Assembly (NCBI RefSeq): GCF_000425165.1
Contig: NZ_AULG01000015.1
Location: forward strand, 124,001 to 188,000
Source of the DNA: Photobacterium halotolerans DSM 18316
Lineage (GTDB): Bacteria; Pseudomonadota; Gammaproteobacteria; Enterobacterales; Vibrionaceae
DNA length: 64,000 bases
Direction of reading: 5' to 3'
The notes below the pieces were generated by a model that was given only the letters and a program-made list of their open reading frames with translations, was not told where the DNA came from and ran no database searches. This document shows, piece by piece, positions 1 through 8,521 of the stretch. The stretch's first letter is position 1. Each line of letters opens with the position of its first letter. The position numbers and the translations under genes are program-made.

Positions 1-199
1 AACCGTTTAGCTGAATGTCAATGAAACCTGCGGTGGCCAGCAGTCCTGTACCGTCGAGGCACTCTGGCGGGAGTAAGTGACGGGACTTGGCTTGCGACAT
101 GGGCATGACGGCAGAGATAGTGTCTCTGTCGATAAGAATGGCTTGATCGGCAACAATCGCGCTGCCATCAAACACGCTGATGTGGGTTATGGCGTACAT
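1..199 (-). CDS. nagA: N-acetylglucosamine-6-phosphate deacetylase, N-terminal part (cut by window edge)
   Basis: Only the first 66 codons are in the window; the gene continues past the left edge. The reading frame starts at an ATG (197-199) behind a GGAGT ribosome-binding site (207-211). The visible protein has the N-terminal beta-sandwich of the amidohydrolase fold and ends in GFIDIQLNG (residues 58-66), the hallmark stretch of NagA leading to the metal-binding barrel. NagA removes the acetyl group from GlcNAc-6-P to give glucosamine-6-P in the cytoplasm, the entry step for GlcNAc and chitin sugars. An exported GH20 chitobiase lies about 25 kb away in the same window. The operator-like palindrome upstream suggests repression by a NagC-type regulator. 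The catalytic part cannot be seen; the identity rests on the N-terminal motif. Confidence 0.85.
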   Translation of the reverse strand, partial: MYAITHISVFDGSAIVADQAILIDRDTISAVMPMSQAKSRHLLPPECLDGTGLLATAGFIDIQLNG

Positions 200-239
200 G
201 GGCCGGACTCCGGAAATGCAGAGGAGGAGATTAACCTAT

Positions 240-294
240 GGCTATCTTATTTTTTGTATGAAAATAAGATAGCCTGCATTGCATCCGGGATCAA
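240..294 (-). promoter_or_regulatory. nagA promoter with 14-bp-arm palindrome (NagC-like operator candidate)
   Basis: Perfect inverted repeat GGCTATCTTATTTT (240-253) / AAAATAAGATAGCC (261-274) with a 7-base loop, about 40 bases upstream of nagA. On the minus strand a sigma70-like promoter can be read: TTGATC (289-294), 17-base spacer, TATCTT (266-271), so the -10 box lies in the palindrome. There is no T-run on either side, which argues against a terminator. The TTATTTT-N7-AAAATAA core is the kind of site bound by NagC/Mlc (ROK) repressors; that assignment is inference. Confidence 0.55.
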
Positions 295-330
295 TTTCTC
301 AGTGAAATTAATGTCAACTTTGTGACTTAA

Positions 331-870
331 TTATTTGATGAGGTTTAAGATCTGCCGGAAGCTTTCGCCTTCAGCGACGCCTTGCAACTCAAAAAGAACC
401 ATTTCTGTGCACGAGATTGAGGCGCCCGCTTGTTGCATGCGATTCAGGGCGACTGTTTTGTTCGCCGCATTCCGTGAAGAGACAGCATCGGAAATGACTT
501 CGACATGGTAGCCTTTGCGCAGTAAATCCATGGCGGTTTGATAGACACAGATGTGTGCTTCGATGCCGACCAGCAATACGTTTTTGCAACCAGTGGAAAC
601 CAAAGCATCCATAAAGTCGATCGACTGACAACCGCTGAAACAATTTTTGGCAATCGGAGCCTGATCAGTGAGATGCTCAGCAATCTGAGGGATGGTGGGC
701 CCAAGCTTATCGGGTAACTGTTCTAACCAGATGACAGGTAATTGAAGGGCTTTTGCTCCTTGCGTCATGACTGACAGGTTCTGATAGAGAGTCTCACTGT
801 CTGACATCAGGCTGGCCAGTTTTCCCTGAACATCAACGATCACCAGCGCGGTTTTATTGCGATCCAGCAT
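331..870 (-). CDS. Isochorismatase-like cysteine hydrolase
   Basis: A 179-residue single-domain protein of the isochorismatase/nicotinamidase fold (YcaC-like group). The catalytic triad of the family is visible: Asp13 in VDVQ, Lys75 and the nucleophile Cys108 in GIEAHICVYQTA, preceded by the usual non-prolyl cis-peptide region. Length matches the short stand-alone members. Members of this fold hydrolyse amides or vinyl ethers on small metabolites; the substrate cannot be told from sequence. It is cytoplasmic with no signal peptide. It reads towards nagA but is separated from it by the nagA promoter palindrome, so it is probably its own transcription unit. Confidence 0.85.
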   Translation of the reverse strand: MLDRNKTALVIVDVQGKLASLMSDSETLYQNLSVMTQGAKALQLPVIWLEQLPDKLGPTIPQIAEHLTDQAPIAKNCFSGCQSIDFMDALVSTGCKNVLLVGIEAHICVYQTAMDLLRKGYHVEVISDAVSSRNAANKTVALNRMQQAGASISCTEMVLFELQGVAEGESFRQILNLIK

Positions 871-1142
871 AAGAATATCCTTTATATTAGTTCACCGTTA
901 TGTGCTTTTATATGACATGTGCTTTTATATGAAAAGTTTAGCGGTGATTGCTCCTTGGTTGTAAGGCAGAACATGGTTCTATCTGACCATAAAGTCAAGT
1001 CGGTTTGGTATTTTGTCTGCCCCATAAGCTAAAATAGTTTGGTGAAGTCGACCAAAGTGAAAAGCCTTGTAACTTGTTTCATCTTTACATTATGGGTAAA
1101 TGACGGAACAATGACCCGATATTGAAACGTACCTGAAAAACC

Positions 1143-1829
1143 ATGACTGAAAAAAAATCGAATCCTCTTACTGATCTTATCTTCAATGTCATCGTACCGT
1201 CTGTGGTACTGATGAAGCTGAGTGGCCAGGAACAACTGGGCCCTGTTAATGCATTGATACTGGCACTGGCTTTCCCGATTGTGCTGGGTGGCTATGAACT
1301 GATCAAACACAAGAAGTTTAACTTCATTTCGTTATTGGGCTTTGTCAGTGTATTACTGACCGGTGGAATAGGTTTACTTGAACTTGATAATCAATGGCTT
1401 GCAATTAAAGAAGCCTTGATTCCTGGTTTGATTGGACTTGTGGTGTTTGTCTCAACATTCACTAAGTATCCTGTTGTAACCAAAATGATTTTCAACGATG
1501 CCGTTCTGAATCTCTCGCTGATCAAAGAGAAATTGACACAAAACGGCAAACTAACTGAATTCAACAAGTGTCTGGCACAGTCTAATTATTTGTTTGCCAG
1601 TACCTTCGTGTTTTCCTCGATAATGAATTACGTACTGGCCACCACCATAGTGACCAGCCCGGCAGGGTCAGAAGCTTTTAACGAAGAGCTGGGTGAAATG
1701 ACGCTGCTGAGTTATCCGATGATCGCGATTCCGTCCATGCTGATGATGTTCGGTATCTTTTATTACGTCTGGCGTTCTATACGGCGCATGACCAATCTTG
1801 AAGCTAACCAGATTTTCAAGATGCAGTAA
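1143..1829 (+). CDS. Multi-pass inner-membrane protein, VC0807-like
   Basis: A 228-residue hydrophobic protein. Membrane segments can be placed near residues 12-25, 35-54, 61-80, 90-107, 150-170 and 191-210, with a charged loop at 108-145 and a basic C-terminus. From memory it resembles the unnamed Vibrio VC0807 family, but no functional motif is visible and I cannot assign a role. The start at 1143 fits the length, although no strong Shine-Dalgarno precedes it. The gene stands alone and is closed by a good intrinsic terminator a few bases after the stop. Confidence 0.75.
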   Translation: MTEKKSNPLTDLIFNVIVPSVVLMKLSGQEQLGPVNALILALAFPIVLGGYELIKHKKFNFISLLGFVSVLLTGGIGLLELDNQWLAIKEALIPGLIGLVVFVSTFTKYPVVTKMIFNDAVLNLSLIKEKLTQNGKLTEFNKCLAQSNYLFASTFVFSSIMNYVLATTIVTSPAGSEAFNEELGEMTLLSYPMIAIPSMLMMFGIFYYVWRSIRRMTNLEANQIFKMQ

Positions 1830-1836
1830 TACCGCC

Positions 1837-1865
1837 AAGGGCTTACCACTGAGTAAGCCCTTTTT
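1837..1865 (+). terminator. Intrinsic terminator of the VC0807-like gene
   Basis: GGGCTTAC (1839-1846) pairs with GTAAGCCC (1853-1860) around a 6-base loop and is followed by TTTTT. It begins just after the stop codon at 1829 and lies between two convergent genes. Confidence 0.85.
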
Positions 1866-1876
1866 ACATCTGCGTA

Positions 1877-2743
1877 TCACAGAGTCGATGCCGGTCTTGT
1901 TCGCAAATATCGGGCAAAGCGAGGGATATGGTTATGTGTAAAGCCGTTATATCTGATGGTGACTATACTTCCGATTTCAGGGGGAACGGCACGATCTGCA
2001 TCTGAAAAACCCATACCGATTTTAAAGGGCGGCAGAGCTTCCATCTTTACCCAGAGCGCCCCCATCAATCCCTGATATTTCCCTTTCCCGGGCTCGTAGC
2101 CAACCACGACAGCTTCTGCATCTTCGAAGCGTTTTATTTTTACTAAGCTGTCTGACCGGCCTGCGACATAGGGTTGCGAAGCATGGTGTAACATTATTCC
2201 TTCACCGCCATCGGCTTCTATTTCCGACAGCCAGTTCTTTACCATGGCTATTGAGGTCAGTTTTCGCTGCTCTATGACGTTGATGTATGGATGATTTAAT
2301 GTATCGACCAGTGCGGTGACATGGCGCCGGCGCTCATCAAATGAACCAGGATGTGCGGGGGCATCGAATACCATGAATCGGATCTTTTCCCACTGTTCAG
2401 GGTTGGGTGATGAATCCAGCACTGTTTGTGATACCAGATGAAAAGCGTCTCTTCCGGCCCATAATTCGCCCTCTAACACTTGGTCAGGTAAGCCAGCGGT
2501 GAACCACTGTGGTGCATGAATAACGTGCCCTGTACGGGTTTGCAGCTGCTGGCCATTCCAGTGGGCGCGGATGCCATCTAATTTTTCGCTGACCCAATAA
2601 TCGGTCATTCTTGTACCCATAGGGAGCAGAAATGAGTCATCTTGCCAGGCAGCAGAAGTGGCTCTCATTGTTACCGTTTCTTTGGCATAACTGATTGGGC
2701 TCAGCATTAAGGTGATGATCATCGCCAGCTCAGATTGCTTCAT
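1877..2743 (-). CDS. Exported ATP-dependent DNA ligase (Lig E type)
   Basis: A minimal ATP-dependent DNA ligase of 288 residues. The nucleotidyl-transferase motifs are in order: KLDG at 54-57 with the lysine that carries AMP, the LEGELW motif, GGEGIMLH, and VKIKRF; an OB-fold follows with the usual basic C-terminus. It has no extra DNA-binding domain. The start at 2743 is preferred because GGAGG lies 9 bases upstream and the new N-terminus is a clear signal peptide ending ISYA (residues 17-20); a longer frame exists but lacks these features. This matches the Lig E ligases of Neisseria, Haemophilus and Vibrio, thought to act in the periplasm or on extracellular/incoming DNA. It joins nicks in duplex DNA; export is inferred from the signal peptide. 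Confidence 0.9.
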   Translation of the reverse strand: MKQSELAMIITLMLSPISYAKETVTMRATSAAWQDDSFLLPMGTRMTDYWVSEKLDGIRAHWNGQQLQTRTGHVIHAPQWFTAGLPDQVLEGELWAGRDAFHLVSQTVLDSSPNPEQWEKIRFMVFDAPAHPGSFDERRRHVTALVDTLNHPYINVIEQRKLTSIAMVKNWLSEIEADGGEGIMLHHASQPYVAGRSDSLVKIKRFEDAEAVVVGYEPGKGKYQGLMGALWVKMEALPPFKIGMGFSDADRAVPPEIGSIVTIRYNGFTHNHIPRFARYLRTRPASTL

Positions 2744-3055
2744 GTTAGTTTTCCTCCGGGGGCTACAAGGGCAAAAGTAACCCGACACTGTCATATCCAG
2801 ATTTTATTCCGAGGGAAAAAGCGAAAGAGTGCGGCAGGAATGTGATTCGGAATAGCTAATTTTCTTTCGCTATCATAGACTTTGCGAATGAAGCCTCAAT
2901 GAAGCTTGATATAGCTCTGACATCGGCCCGTAACGGCTGTGGTAGTTTGTGTCATGCCCACTTGGGTACCCGGGGTTTTGAAGCCATTGGGGATAGATTG
3001 GGCTGTTATCGTGCCTAATTACGTATTGAACTGGGTAGTTTGTCAGGAGAAAGGA

Positions 3056-3736
3056 ATGGAGTTGATGTCGAACTGGAAAGTGACTCTGGTTGCCGGTTTA
3101 GTCGCAGGAATGCTACTGGCATCGGCAATAGGGCACATTCAGCATCAGCCAACGGTTGCGGAAATGGACAACCTTCGTGAGATCAACGCTGAACAGGCGG
3201 AGCAAATACAAAGCCTGAGCTCGCGTTTAGAAACGATGGCGTCAATGGAAACTCAAAAAGCGATTGAATTTAAACAGCTGCAGCAACAACTCGACCAGAA
3301 AGCGCTGGAGCTGGCTTCAGTACGCGAAGAGCATGCAAAACAAATGGCAGCTCTCAAACAGCAGAAAAAGCAGCTGGTTGTGACCAAAAAACAATTAGAT
3401 ACCAAAGTCGAGACGCTGACTGAAGCCACCCAAAAGCAGCAGACTGTATTGTCCAACTCTAAAGCGCTGTACCAGCAGCAACTGGAACTGCAAAAACAGC
3501 TCAGTCAGGTAGAGGCCGGTGTGAAGCAAGCGCGACGTGTCGCCGAAGAGTTTAAAAAGCCGTGTGATGAGTTTAAATCCGGCAAGAGTTGGAATTGGGT
3601 TTCTCAGGCTGACTGTGATCGCTATGAAGCAAAATTATCCAAAGTGGCGGAAGCAGAAGTGGAACGAACGGCGCTTCAGAACGAACTTGATGAACTGAAT
3701 GAGAAAATCAATGTTGCATTGCCAAAAGATGAGTGA
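3056..3736 (+). CDS. Membrane-anchored coiled-coil protein of unknown function
   Basis: 226 residues starting at the ATG that follows AGGAG with 6-base spacing (3045-3049); the frame is open further upstream but without a ribosome-binding site. One membrane helix (about residues 8-27) is followed by a long heptad-patterned, Gln/Lys/Glu-rich coiled coil (about 35-165), a short segment with two cysteines, and a second short coil at the C-terminus. The topology is N-in with a periplasmic coil. No catalytic motif is visible. The stop codon overlaps the start of the cupin gene, so the two are probably translationally coupled. Confidence 0.75.
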   Translation: MELMSNWKVTLVAGLVAGMLLASAIGHIQHQPTVAEMDNLREINAEQAEQIQSLSSRLETMASMETQKAIEFKQLQQQLDQKALELASVREEHAKQMAALKQQKKQLVVTKKQLDTKVETLTEATQKQQTVLSNSKALYQQQLELQKQLSQVEAGVKQARRVAEEFKKPCDEFKSGKSWNWVSQADCDRYEAKLSKVAEAEVERTALQNELDELNEKINVALPKDE

Positions 3737-4128
3737 TGTTTATGACGATCAACAAGTGTCAACCTGGCAGCCTGAGCATTCAGGATGTGTTATCAGACAT
3801 ACCTGATAAGCTGCCGGAAGAGCTGTTTCAGACTCTGATTAATACATCTGGTGTCCGTATTGAGCGAATCATCTCGCGGGGTCACCAGACCCCTCCTGAC
3901 GAGTGGTACGATCAGGATGAAGATGAGTGGGTGATGGTTATTCGGGGGGCCGCCGAGCTGGCATTCGACGATGGCCGTTTGTCCGTTCGATTACGTGAAG
4001 GCCAGAGTATCTATCTTCCCGCACGCTGCCGCCACCGAGTCAGTTGGACGGCACCCGGCGCGAATACCATCTGGCTGGCGGTATTTTTTCCGCCAGACCG
4101 CAATGACCTGTCGATTCTGCCTGAATAA
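3736..4128 (+). CDS. Small cupin-fold protein
   Basis: A 130-residue single cupin. The double-stranded beta-helix core runs from about residue 40 to 118: the DEDEWVMVIRG strand pair, the glycine turn EGQSIYLPA and a C-terminal histidine (CRHRVSW). Only part of the usual two-histidine/Glu metal set is evident, so metal binding is uncertain. The ATG overlaps the TGA of the upstream coiled-coil gene (TGATG), and a second ATG lies two codons later. Cupins of this size include sugar isomerases, oxygenases and non-enzymatic sensors; the substrate cannot be inferred. Confidence 0.8.
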   Translation: MFMTINKCQPGSLSIQDVLSDIPDKLPEELFQTLINTSGVRIERIISRGHQTPPDEWYDQDEDEWVMVIRGAAELAFDDGRLSVRLREGQSIYLPARCRHRVSWTAPGANTIWLAVFFPPDRNDLSILPE

Positions 4129-4192
4129 AACCGGCATCCAGAAGATACCGGTGCTGTTGTTGTCAGATCTTCACTGTGCTGCCAGATAAGGT

Positions 4193-5698
4193 TTAGCCAA
4201 CCGGCAGAGCTAACGCGACTGGAAACTGGCGTGCTTTCGCTAATGCCTCGGCTTTTTCGGTGATAGTGGCAGCGCCAATCTGCTGAGTGACTGCAAAGCG
4301 AGCTTCCAGAGGTAATGTCAGGCCACTTTGTTCAGCACTAATCAAGCCGTCTTCTACCAGCTTTTTAATGATGACCTCTGCGGCGGTTAATGCAGAGGAC
4401 GCTTTGACGATCTCGGTGCGGGCATAGTGATGCCCATCGAACGAGACATCGGCAGCGCGAAGGGAGGGATCTTCCCCCGGGATCTGCTGCGCCCCAAACA
4501 GTGGCGGGCCACCGACGCTGGCTGTTTTATACGCTGGCAGATGTTTGGCAACATGTGCGATAGCCCTGCGCGTTCGTTGCTCTATATCACTGGGCTGCCA
4601 GCCGTTTCTCAGCATATTTTTGTATATAGGATTTAATACGGGCTGCGCGCTTTGTTCATTGCTGCTGACCAGGCCGTCTTTAAAGAGTGTGATGTCTTCT
4701 GTCATGCCGTGTAACTGGAAGTGGCCGTCCGGGTAGGGGGTAAGTTGCGCCATGCCCTGCGGGGTGCCACGCTGCCCATGAAAAATAATTTCGGGCCAGT
4801 CTGCTTTGCTGTCTTCCCATCGGGTGACATAGGCTGCTTTAAATTCGACCAGACGTTTACGTTTATAATGCGCCATATCATCTAAGGTGCCGGTGCGGTA
4901 ACCACAGGCATTGATCAGATAATCCACTTCCTCTTTGTGGCTGTTGCAATTGCTACTGCCTTCACCCAGACAACGGTAAGTAATTTGCCATTTATGGGTC
5001 TGATTATCCTGCTCTATATGCGTTACCTTGGTGCGTGTTCTGACCTGGCTGTTGGGAAGTGCATCCAGTCCCAGAGTGACAGTGGCGGCTAAGCGAAAGA
5101 CGCTTACACCGTACTCCTGAACAAGTACGATGGGGAATTTAAAATTATCAAGGTCAAGGTGTTTTGCGACCGGAACCATCCAATCATCAGGTTCTGTTGC
5201 ACGGTTTGGTATAGTGCGTTGAGCCAGTCTTACCATATCTTCGCGATAATAAAGGCGGAAATAATCATCCGGCTCGCCCAATACGGCATTTGCCGGATCA
5301 GCCTGAACCAAGGCTTTATAGTGTTGTTCAAGCAAAGTCAGTCGGGGTAACAATAAGTCGGGATGGCCGGGATCCTGTTTCGGAACAGCGATGACGGTGG
5401 GGCGAATATTAGCACTGTGTTTATAGACTCTTAACGTATCGACAGACTGTGTCAGCAGTTGAATACACTGCTCATCAGAAATGTCACGATACAGATTGCC
5501 GCCTGCGTGTAAGTGGCAGATAGGAGGACCGTTAACCAGGCTGGGTCCTTCTTCGAAAAGGTTGACAGAGAACCCTTGCTCGGCAAGCCGGAGTGCAATG
5601 GTAGAACCTGCCATTCCGCCGCCAATAACCCCAATTTTCAGGTGGCTAAAAGGTCTGTTTGTGCCAGTTTCAGTTGTCATCAGCGGTAAATTCAACAT
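4193..5698 (-). CDS. FAD-dependent oxidoreductase (DAO-like)
   Basis: 501 residues. A dinucleotide-binding Rossmann motif lies near the N-terminus (KIGVIGGGMAGST, residues 21-33) with the ribose-binding acidic residue at the end of the second strand (FEE, 48-50). A second FAD-contact region (DYLINACGYRTG) lies in the middle. It has no signal peptide. The family is the D-amino-acid oxidase/glycerol-3-phosphate dehydrogenase superfamily; the substrate is unknown. Two in-frame ATGs (5698 and 5680) are possible and neither has a convincing ribosome-binding site. It converges on the cupin gene and stands alone. Confidence 0.85.
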   Translation of the reverse strand: MLNLPLMTTETGTNRPFSHLKIGVIGGGMAGSTIALRLAEQGFSVNLFEEGPSLVNGPPICHLHAGGNLYRDISDEQCIQLLTQSVDTLRVYKHSANIRPTVIAVPKQDPGHPDLLLPRLTLLEQHYKALVQADPANAVLGEPDDYFRLYYREDMVRLAQRTIPNRATEPDDWMVPVAKHLDLDNFKFPIVLVQEYGVSVFRLAATVTLGLDALPNSQVRTRTKVTHIEQDNQTHKWQITYRCLGEGSSNCNSHKEEVDYLINACGYRTGTLDDMAHYKRKRLVEFKAAYVTRWEDSKADWPEIIFHGQRGTPQGMAQLTPYPDGHFQLHGMTEDITLFKDGLVSSNEQSAQPVLNPIYKNMLRNGWQPSDIEQRTRRAIAHVAKHLPAYKTASVGGPPLFGAQQIPGEDPSLRAADVSFDGHHYARTEIVKASSALTAAEVIIKKLVEDGLISAEQSGLTLPLEARFAVTQQIGAATITEKAEALAKARQFPVALALPVG

Positions 5699-6103
5699 TT
5701 TTGTAATCAGTTCTCATGCCAGACATTTTACTTGTCTGGCGCGCTGTTTGAAACAGTGAACATAAACAAACTCATTGATTGTACATTTTTCTGTCAGTGT
5801 GAATTTACAATGTAAACATTATGCACCTGAATGTGCATCTTAGGTGGGTTGTTAATCGGTGAGAGTGATAAAAACTGCCCTCAAGCCTTGCCGGTTTGCC
5901 TGCTGTCAGTGGTACTTTTTTGACTTTAATGGTTAAGAAAGCCCTATTTCATGGCTCTGTGAAAGATTGTGCTTAAAAATCGCTTCAGCCGGATGTCTTA
6001 AAAAAGATATCGGTGCGCTATAACCTGCTTATTACCTTGCAAAAATTGGAATCTCTGTCTAAACCCTTAGAGGTAGTGGTGAACTAATAAAAAGGAAAAT
6101 TTT
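5699..6103. other. Intergenic region upstream of the OmpA-type gene, with two short palindromes
   Basis: 405 bases between divergent genes without a credible ORF. It holds TTTACA-A-TGTAAA (5804-5816) and ATGCAC-N6-GTGCAT (5821-5838) side by side, which look like transcription-factor sites, then a long AT-rich leader. The porin gene is preceded by AAAAGGAAAA just before its ATG. No regulator can be named. Confidence 0.4.
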
Positions 6104-7093
6104 ATGATTCGAATAATCAAATTTGTTCCGTTGGCGATTTTTTTGTCTGGTTCAGTTGTCGCCGCGACAGAGAATCCGTGGTATTTCGGCGCCCGGGTAG
6201 GCGGCACACATTTCAACAATTTTGACGGTGCGATTGACGGCCAGAAAAGTGACTACGGGCAAGATGACTGGGGCGGGGGTGTTTTTCTGGGTTACCAGTT
6301 CTCGCCTTTGGTTGGTTTAGAAGGCGGGTACACTTACCTTGGTGAAGCCGATTATGATTTAGGCAGTGGTGGCTTTGAAGCTTACGGTTTGGATTTAGTT
6401 GCCAAGCTGACATGGCCTGTGACGGATACGGTTGATCTGTATGCCAAAGCGGGTGGCTTTTTCTTTAATGTTGATAACACGGTAAATGGTGCAGATGACA
6501 GCGGTACATCGGGCACGGCAGGGGTTGGGGCTGAGTTTTATATGAATCCCAACGTATCAACACGGTTAGAGTATCAATATTACAATCAGGTTGGGCGCAG
6601 TGAGCCTGGTAAGACAGATATTCATTTCTACGGGTTGAGCCTGGTATATCACTGGGGAGCACCGGCCGCCGCCGTTGTTGTTGAAGAGGCAGCTCCGTTG
6701 CCAGAACCTGCGCCATTACCCGCTTCAACTATTCAGCCTATTCGGGTGGCATTACCGTTTAACTTTAACAGTAGTCAGTTAACGCAAGAAGATATTGCGC
6801 GCCTGCAACCCATTGCCGACCGTCTGGTGAATTATCCTGACAGTAAACTTCAGGTGATAGGCCACACAGATGCATCCGGAACACCGGCTTATAATCAGAA
6901 ACTGTCTGAAGAACGTGCTGCAGCCGTCGCGGGTTATCTGGCGGGCTACTTCAGTATTGGTATGGACAGAATCGAGATTAAAGGCTTTGGCGAACGGGAT
7001 CCTATTGCAACGAACAACACCGAAGAAGGACGAGCGCAAAACCGCCGCGTAGAAGCTTATATGCCTGGAATGACGGTTGATAACAGTCAATAG
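6104..7093 (+). CDS. ompA: OmpA-family outer-membrane porin
   Basis: 329 residues: a signal peptide (about 1-20, ending VVAA), an eight-stranded OmpA-like barrel (about 21-190) with alternating aromatic strands such as PWYFGARVGG and a final strand ending FYGLSLVYHW, a Pro/Ala/Glu linker (about 190-212), and a C-terminal OmpA peptidoglycan-binding domain (about 215-322) with the IGHTDASG and NRRVEAY motifs that hold diaminopimelate. It anchors the outer membrane to the cell wall and may form a small pore. It has its own promoter region and a strong terminator. Vibrionaceae carry several OmpA paralogues, so the symbol denotes the family rather than strict orthology. Confidence 0.92.
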   Translation: MIRIIKFVPLAIFLSGSVVAATENPWYFGARVGGTHFNNFDGAIDGQKSDYGQDDWGGGVFLGYQFSPLVGLEGGYTYLGEADYDLGSGGFEAYGLDLVAKLTWPVTDTVDLYAKAGGFFFNVDNTVNGADDSGTSGTAGVGAEFYMNPNVSTRLEYQYYNQVGRSEPGKTDIHFYGLSLVYHWGAPAAAVVVEEAAPLPEPAPLPASTIQPIRVALPFNFNSSQLTQEDIARLQPIADRLVNYPDSKLQVIGHTDASGTPAYNQKLSEERAAAVAGYLAGYFSIGMDRIEIKGFGERDPIATNNTEEGRAQNRRVEAYMPGMTVDNSQ

Positions 7094-7120
7094 TTCAGCA
7101 CTTTTATCCTTTACTCAGCA

Positions 7121-7145
7121 AAGCCTCCTTGATGGGAGGCTTTTT
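7121..7145 (+). terminator. Intrinsic terminator after the OmpA-type gene
   Basis: AAGCCTCC (7121-7128) pairs with GGAGGCTT (7135-7142) and the T-run continues to 7145. It lies 28 bases after the stop codon. Confidence 0.88.
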
Positions 7146-7180
7146 CTGCTCAGAGCAAAAATAATCCAATATTCAGCTTA

Positions 7181-7978
7181 TCAGCCTGGCGCTTTACAGT
7201 TGGGATGTGGTGTCGTTGAAACGGGCAAGCGGCCGATTTCACGCTGTAGATCACCAATGCGCGATGCATGTGAAGGGTGGGTGGACAGTATCTCAGGGGG
7301 TTGCCCACCGCCACTGGCTTTGCTCATGTTTTGCCAAAGTGCCACACTCTGATTCGGATCGAAACCGGCTTGTGACATCATACGCAGCCCGATGATATCA
7401 GACTCTGATTCCTGCGCACGGCCATAAGGCATCAGGATGCCGTACTGCACACCAAGCCCGAGCCCGGCCATGGCCATTTCCTGATACTCAGTGCCACCGA
7501 GGGCAACGCTGGAAATTTGCAAACCAAGGTTGGCTAACTGAGAGCGGGACAAGCGCTCGTTGCTGTGTTTGGCAAGCACATGACCAATTTCATGGCCGAT
7601 AACGGTCGCGAGCTGGTCCTGATTCTTTGCAACTTTCAGAAGACCAGTATATACGCCGATTTTTCCGCCGGGCAGCGCGAAGGCATTCACCTGATCACTG
7701 TCAAATACAACCACTTCCCAGCTTGGGGCTTCTGGTTGGCGGCCAAGCGATGCAGTTAAAGCGCGAGTGACACACTGAACATAGGCGTTAACCTGAGGAT
7801 CAGTATTGATCTTTTCCTTTTTTTTCATCTCCTCAAAGGATTGCGCGCCCAGCTGCGACATGTCCTGTTCAGAGAACAGCAGTACCTGTTGCCGGCCAGT
7901 GGGTGAATTACTGCAAGCAGCCAGCAGTAACGCACTTGCCAGCAAACTGGTTATGGGTAAATGGCGAAATGCTATCAT
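7181..7978 (-). CDS. M48-family metalloprotease lipoprotein
   Basis: 265 residues. The start at 7978 is chosen because GAGGAG lies upstream and it opens a lipoprotein signal peptide with the lipobox LAAC (Cys22). The zinc-protease motif HEIGH is at 129-133, with AKH after it and a third ligand in the downstream ESESD stretch. The family (Oma1/LoiP/BepA type M48) degrades or repairs misassembled envelope proteins from the periplasmic face of the outer membrane. Asp at lipoprotein position +2 is absent (Ser instead), which favours outer-membrane sorting. It lacks the TPR tail of BepA, so it is closer to LoiP/YggG. It converges on the OmpA-type gene, with the terminator between. Confidence 0.92.
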   Translation of the reverse strand: MIAFRHLPITSLLASALLLAACSNSPTGRQQVLLFSEQDMSQLGAQSFEEMKKKEKINTDPQVNAYVQCVTRALTASLGRQPEAPSWEVVVFDSDQVNAFALPGGKIGVYTGLLKVAKNQDQLATVIGHEIGHVLAKHSNERLSRSQLANLGLQISSVALGGTEYQEMAMAGLGLGVQYGILMPYGRAQESESDIIGLRMMSQAGFDPNQSVALWQNMSKASGGGQPPEILSTHPSHASRIGDLQREIGRLPVSTTPHPNCKAPG

Positions 7979-8083
7979 AATTCTCACTCCTCGCTTTTTA
8001 GTATATGCCATGTTGTAGATCGCTTATCAGCCATTTATATAGATGTTATGCTGGCGTAATCTAGCCTGTTATAAGGAATCGCA

Positions 8084-8521
8084 ATGTCGATTTGGCAAAA
8101 GAAATTTGATCTTAACAATTTAAATCAAACCTCAGTAAACACTCTGGTTCAACATCTCGGCATCGAATACAGTGCCTTTGATGACAATAGCTTGACGGCA
8201 ATAATGCCAGTAGATTCAAGAACTCACCAGCCTTTTGGCATGTTGCATGGCGGAGCATCTGTGGTTCTGGCTGAAACGCTGGGTTCGATTGCTGCCAACA
8301 TGTGCGTCAGTGACGATAAGTACTGTGTTGGTCTTGATATCAATGCCAATCATATCCGTGTTGTTCGTACTGGCTTTGTTAAAGGAACAGCCAGCCCTGT
8401 GCACTTAGGGGCCACAACCCAAGTCTGGCAAATAACAATCACTGATGAACGGGACAGTCTCGTGTGTACAAGCCGGTTAACGATGGCGGTGCTGAAACAT
8501 AAAAAGAAGGGTGAAGTATGA
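8084..8521 (+). CDS. menI: 1,4-dihydroxy-2-naphthoyl-CoA thioesterase (hotdog fold)
   Basis: 145 residues. It aligns over its whole length with my recollection of E. coli MenI/YdiI, including MPVDSRTHQPFGMLHGGASV and the catalytic glutamate in VLAETLGS (Glu64), then GLDINANHIR and SRLTMAVL. MenI hydrolyses DHNA-CoA in menaquinone synthesis; YdiI-type enzymes also act on other acyl-CoAs in vitro. Cytoplasmic. AAGGAA lies a few bases before the ATG. The next gene overlaps its stop by 4 bases (ATGA), so the pair is cotranscribed. Confidence 0.9.
   Translation: MSIWQKKFDLNNLNQTSVNTLVQHLGIEYSAFDDNSLTAIMPVDSRTHQPFGMLHGGASVVLAETLGSIAANMCVSDDKYCVGLDINANHIRVVRTGFVKGTASPVHLGATTQVWQITITDERDSLVCTSRLTMAVLKHKKKGEV

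Noticed and set aside
240-274. Palindrome upstream of nagA as a terminator of the isochorismatase gene
   Set aside because: No T-run follows on either strand and a promoter can be read through it; an operator fits better.
77-325. Open frame of 82 codons on the plus strand
   Set aside because: It is antisense to the nagA start and its promoter palindrome; the nagA frame has a clear motif and ribosome-binding site.
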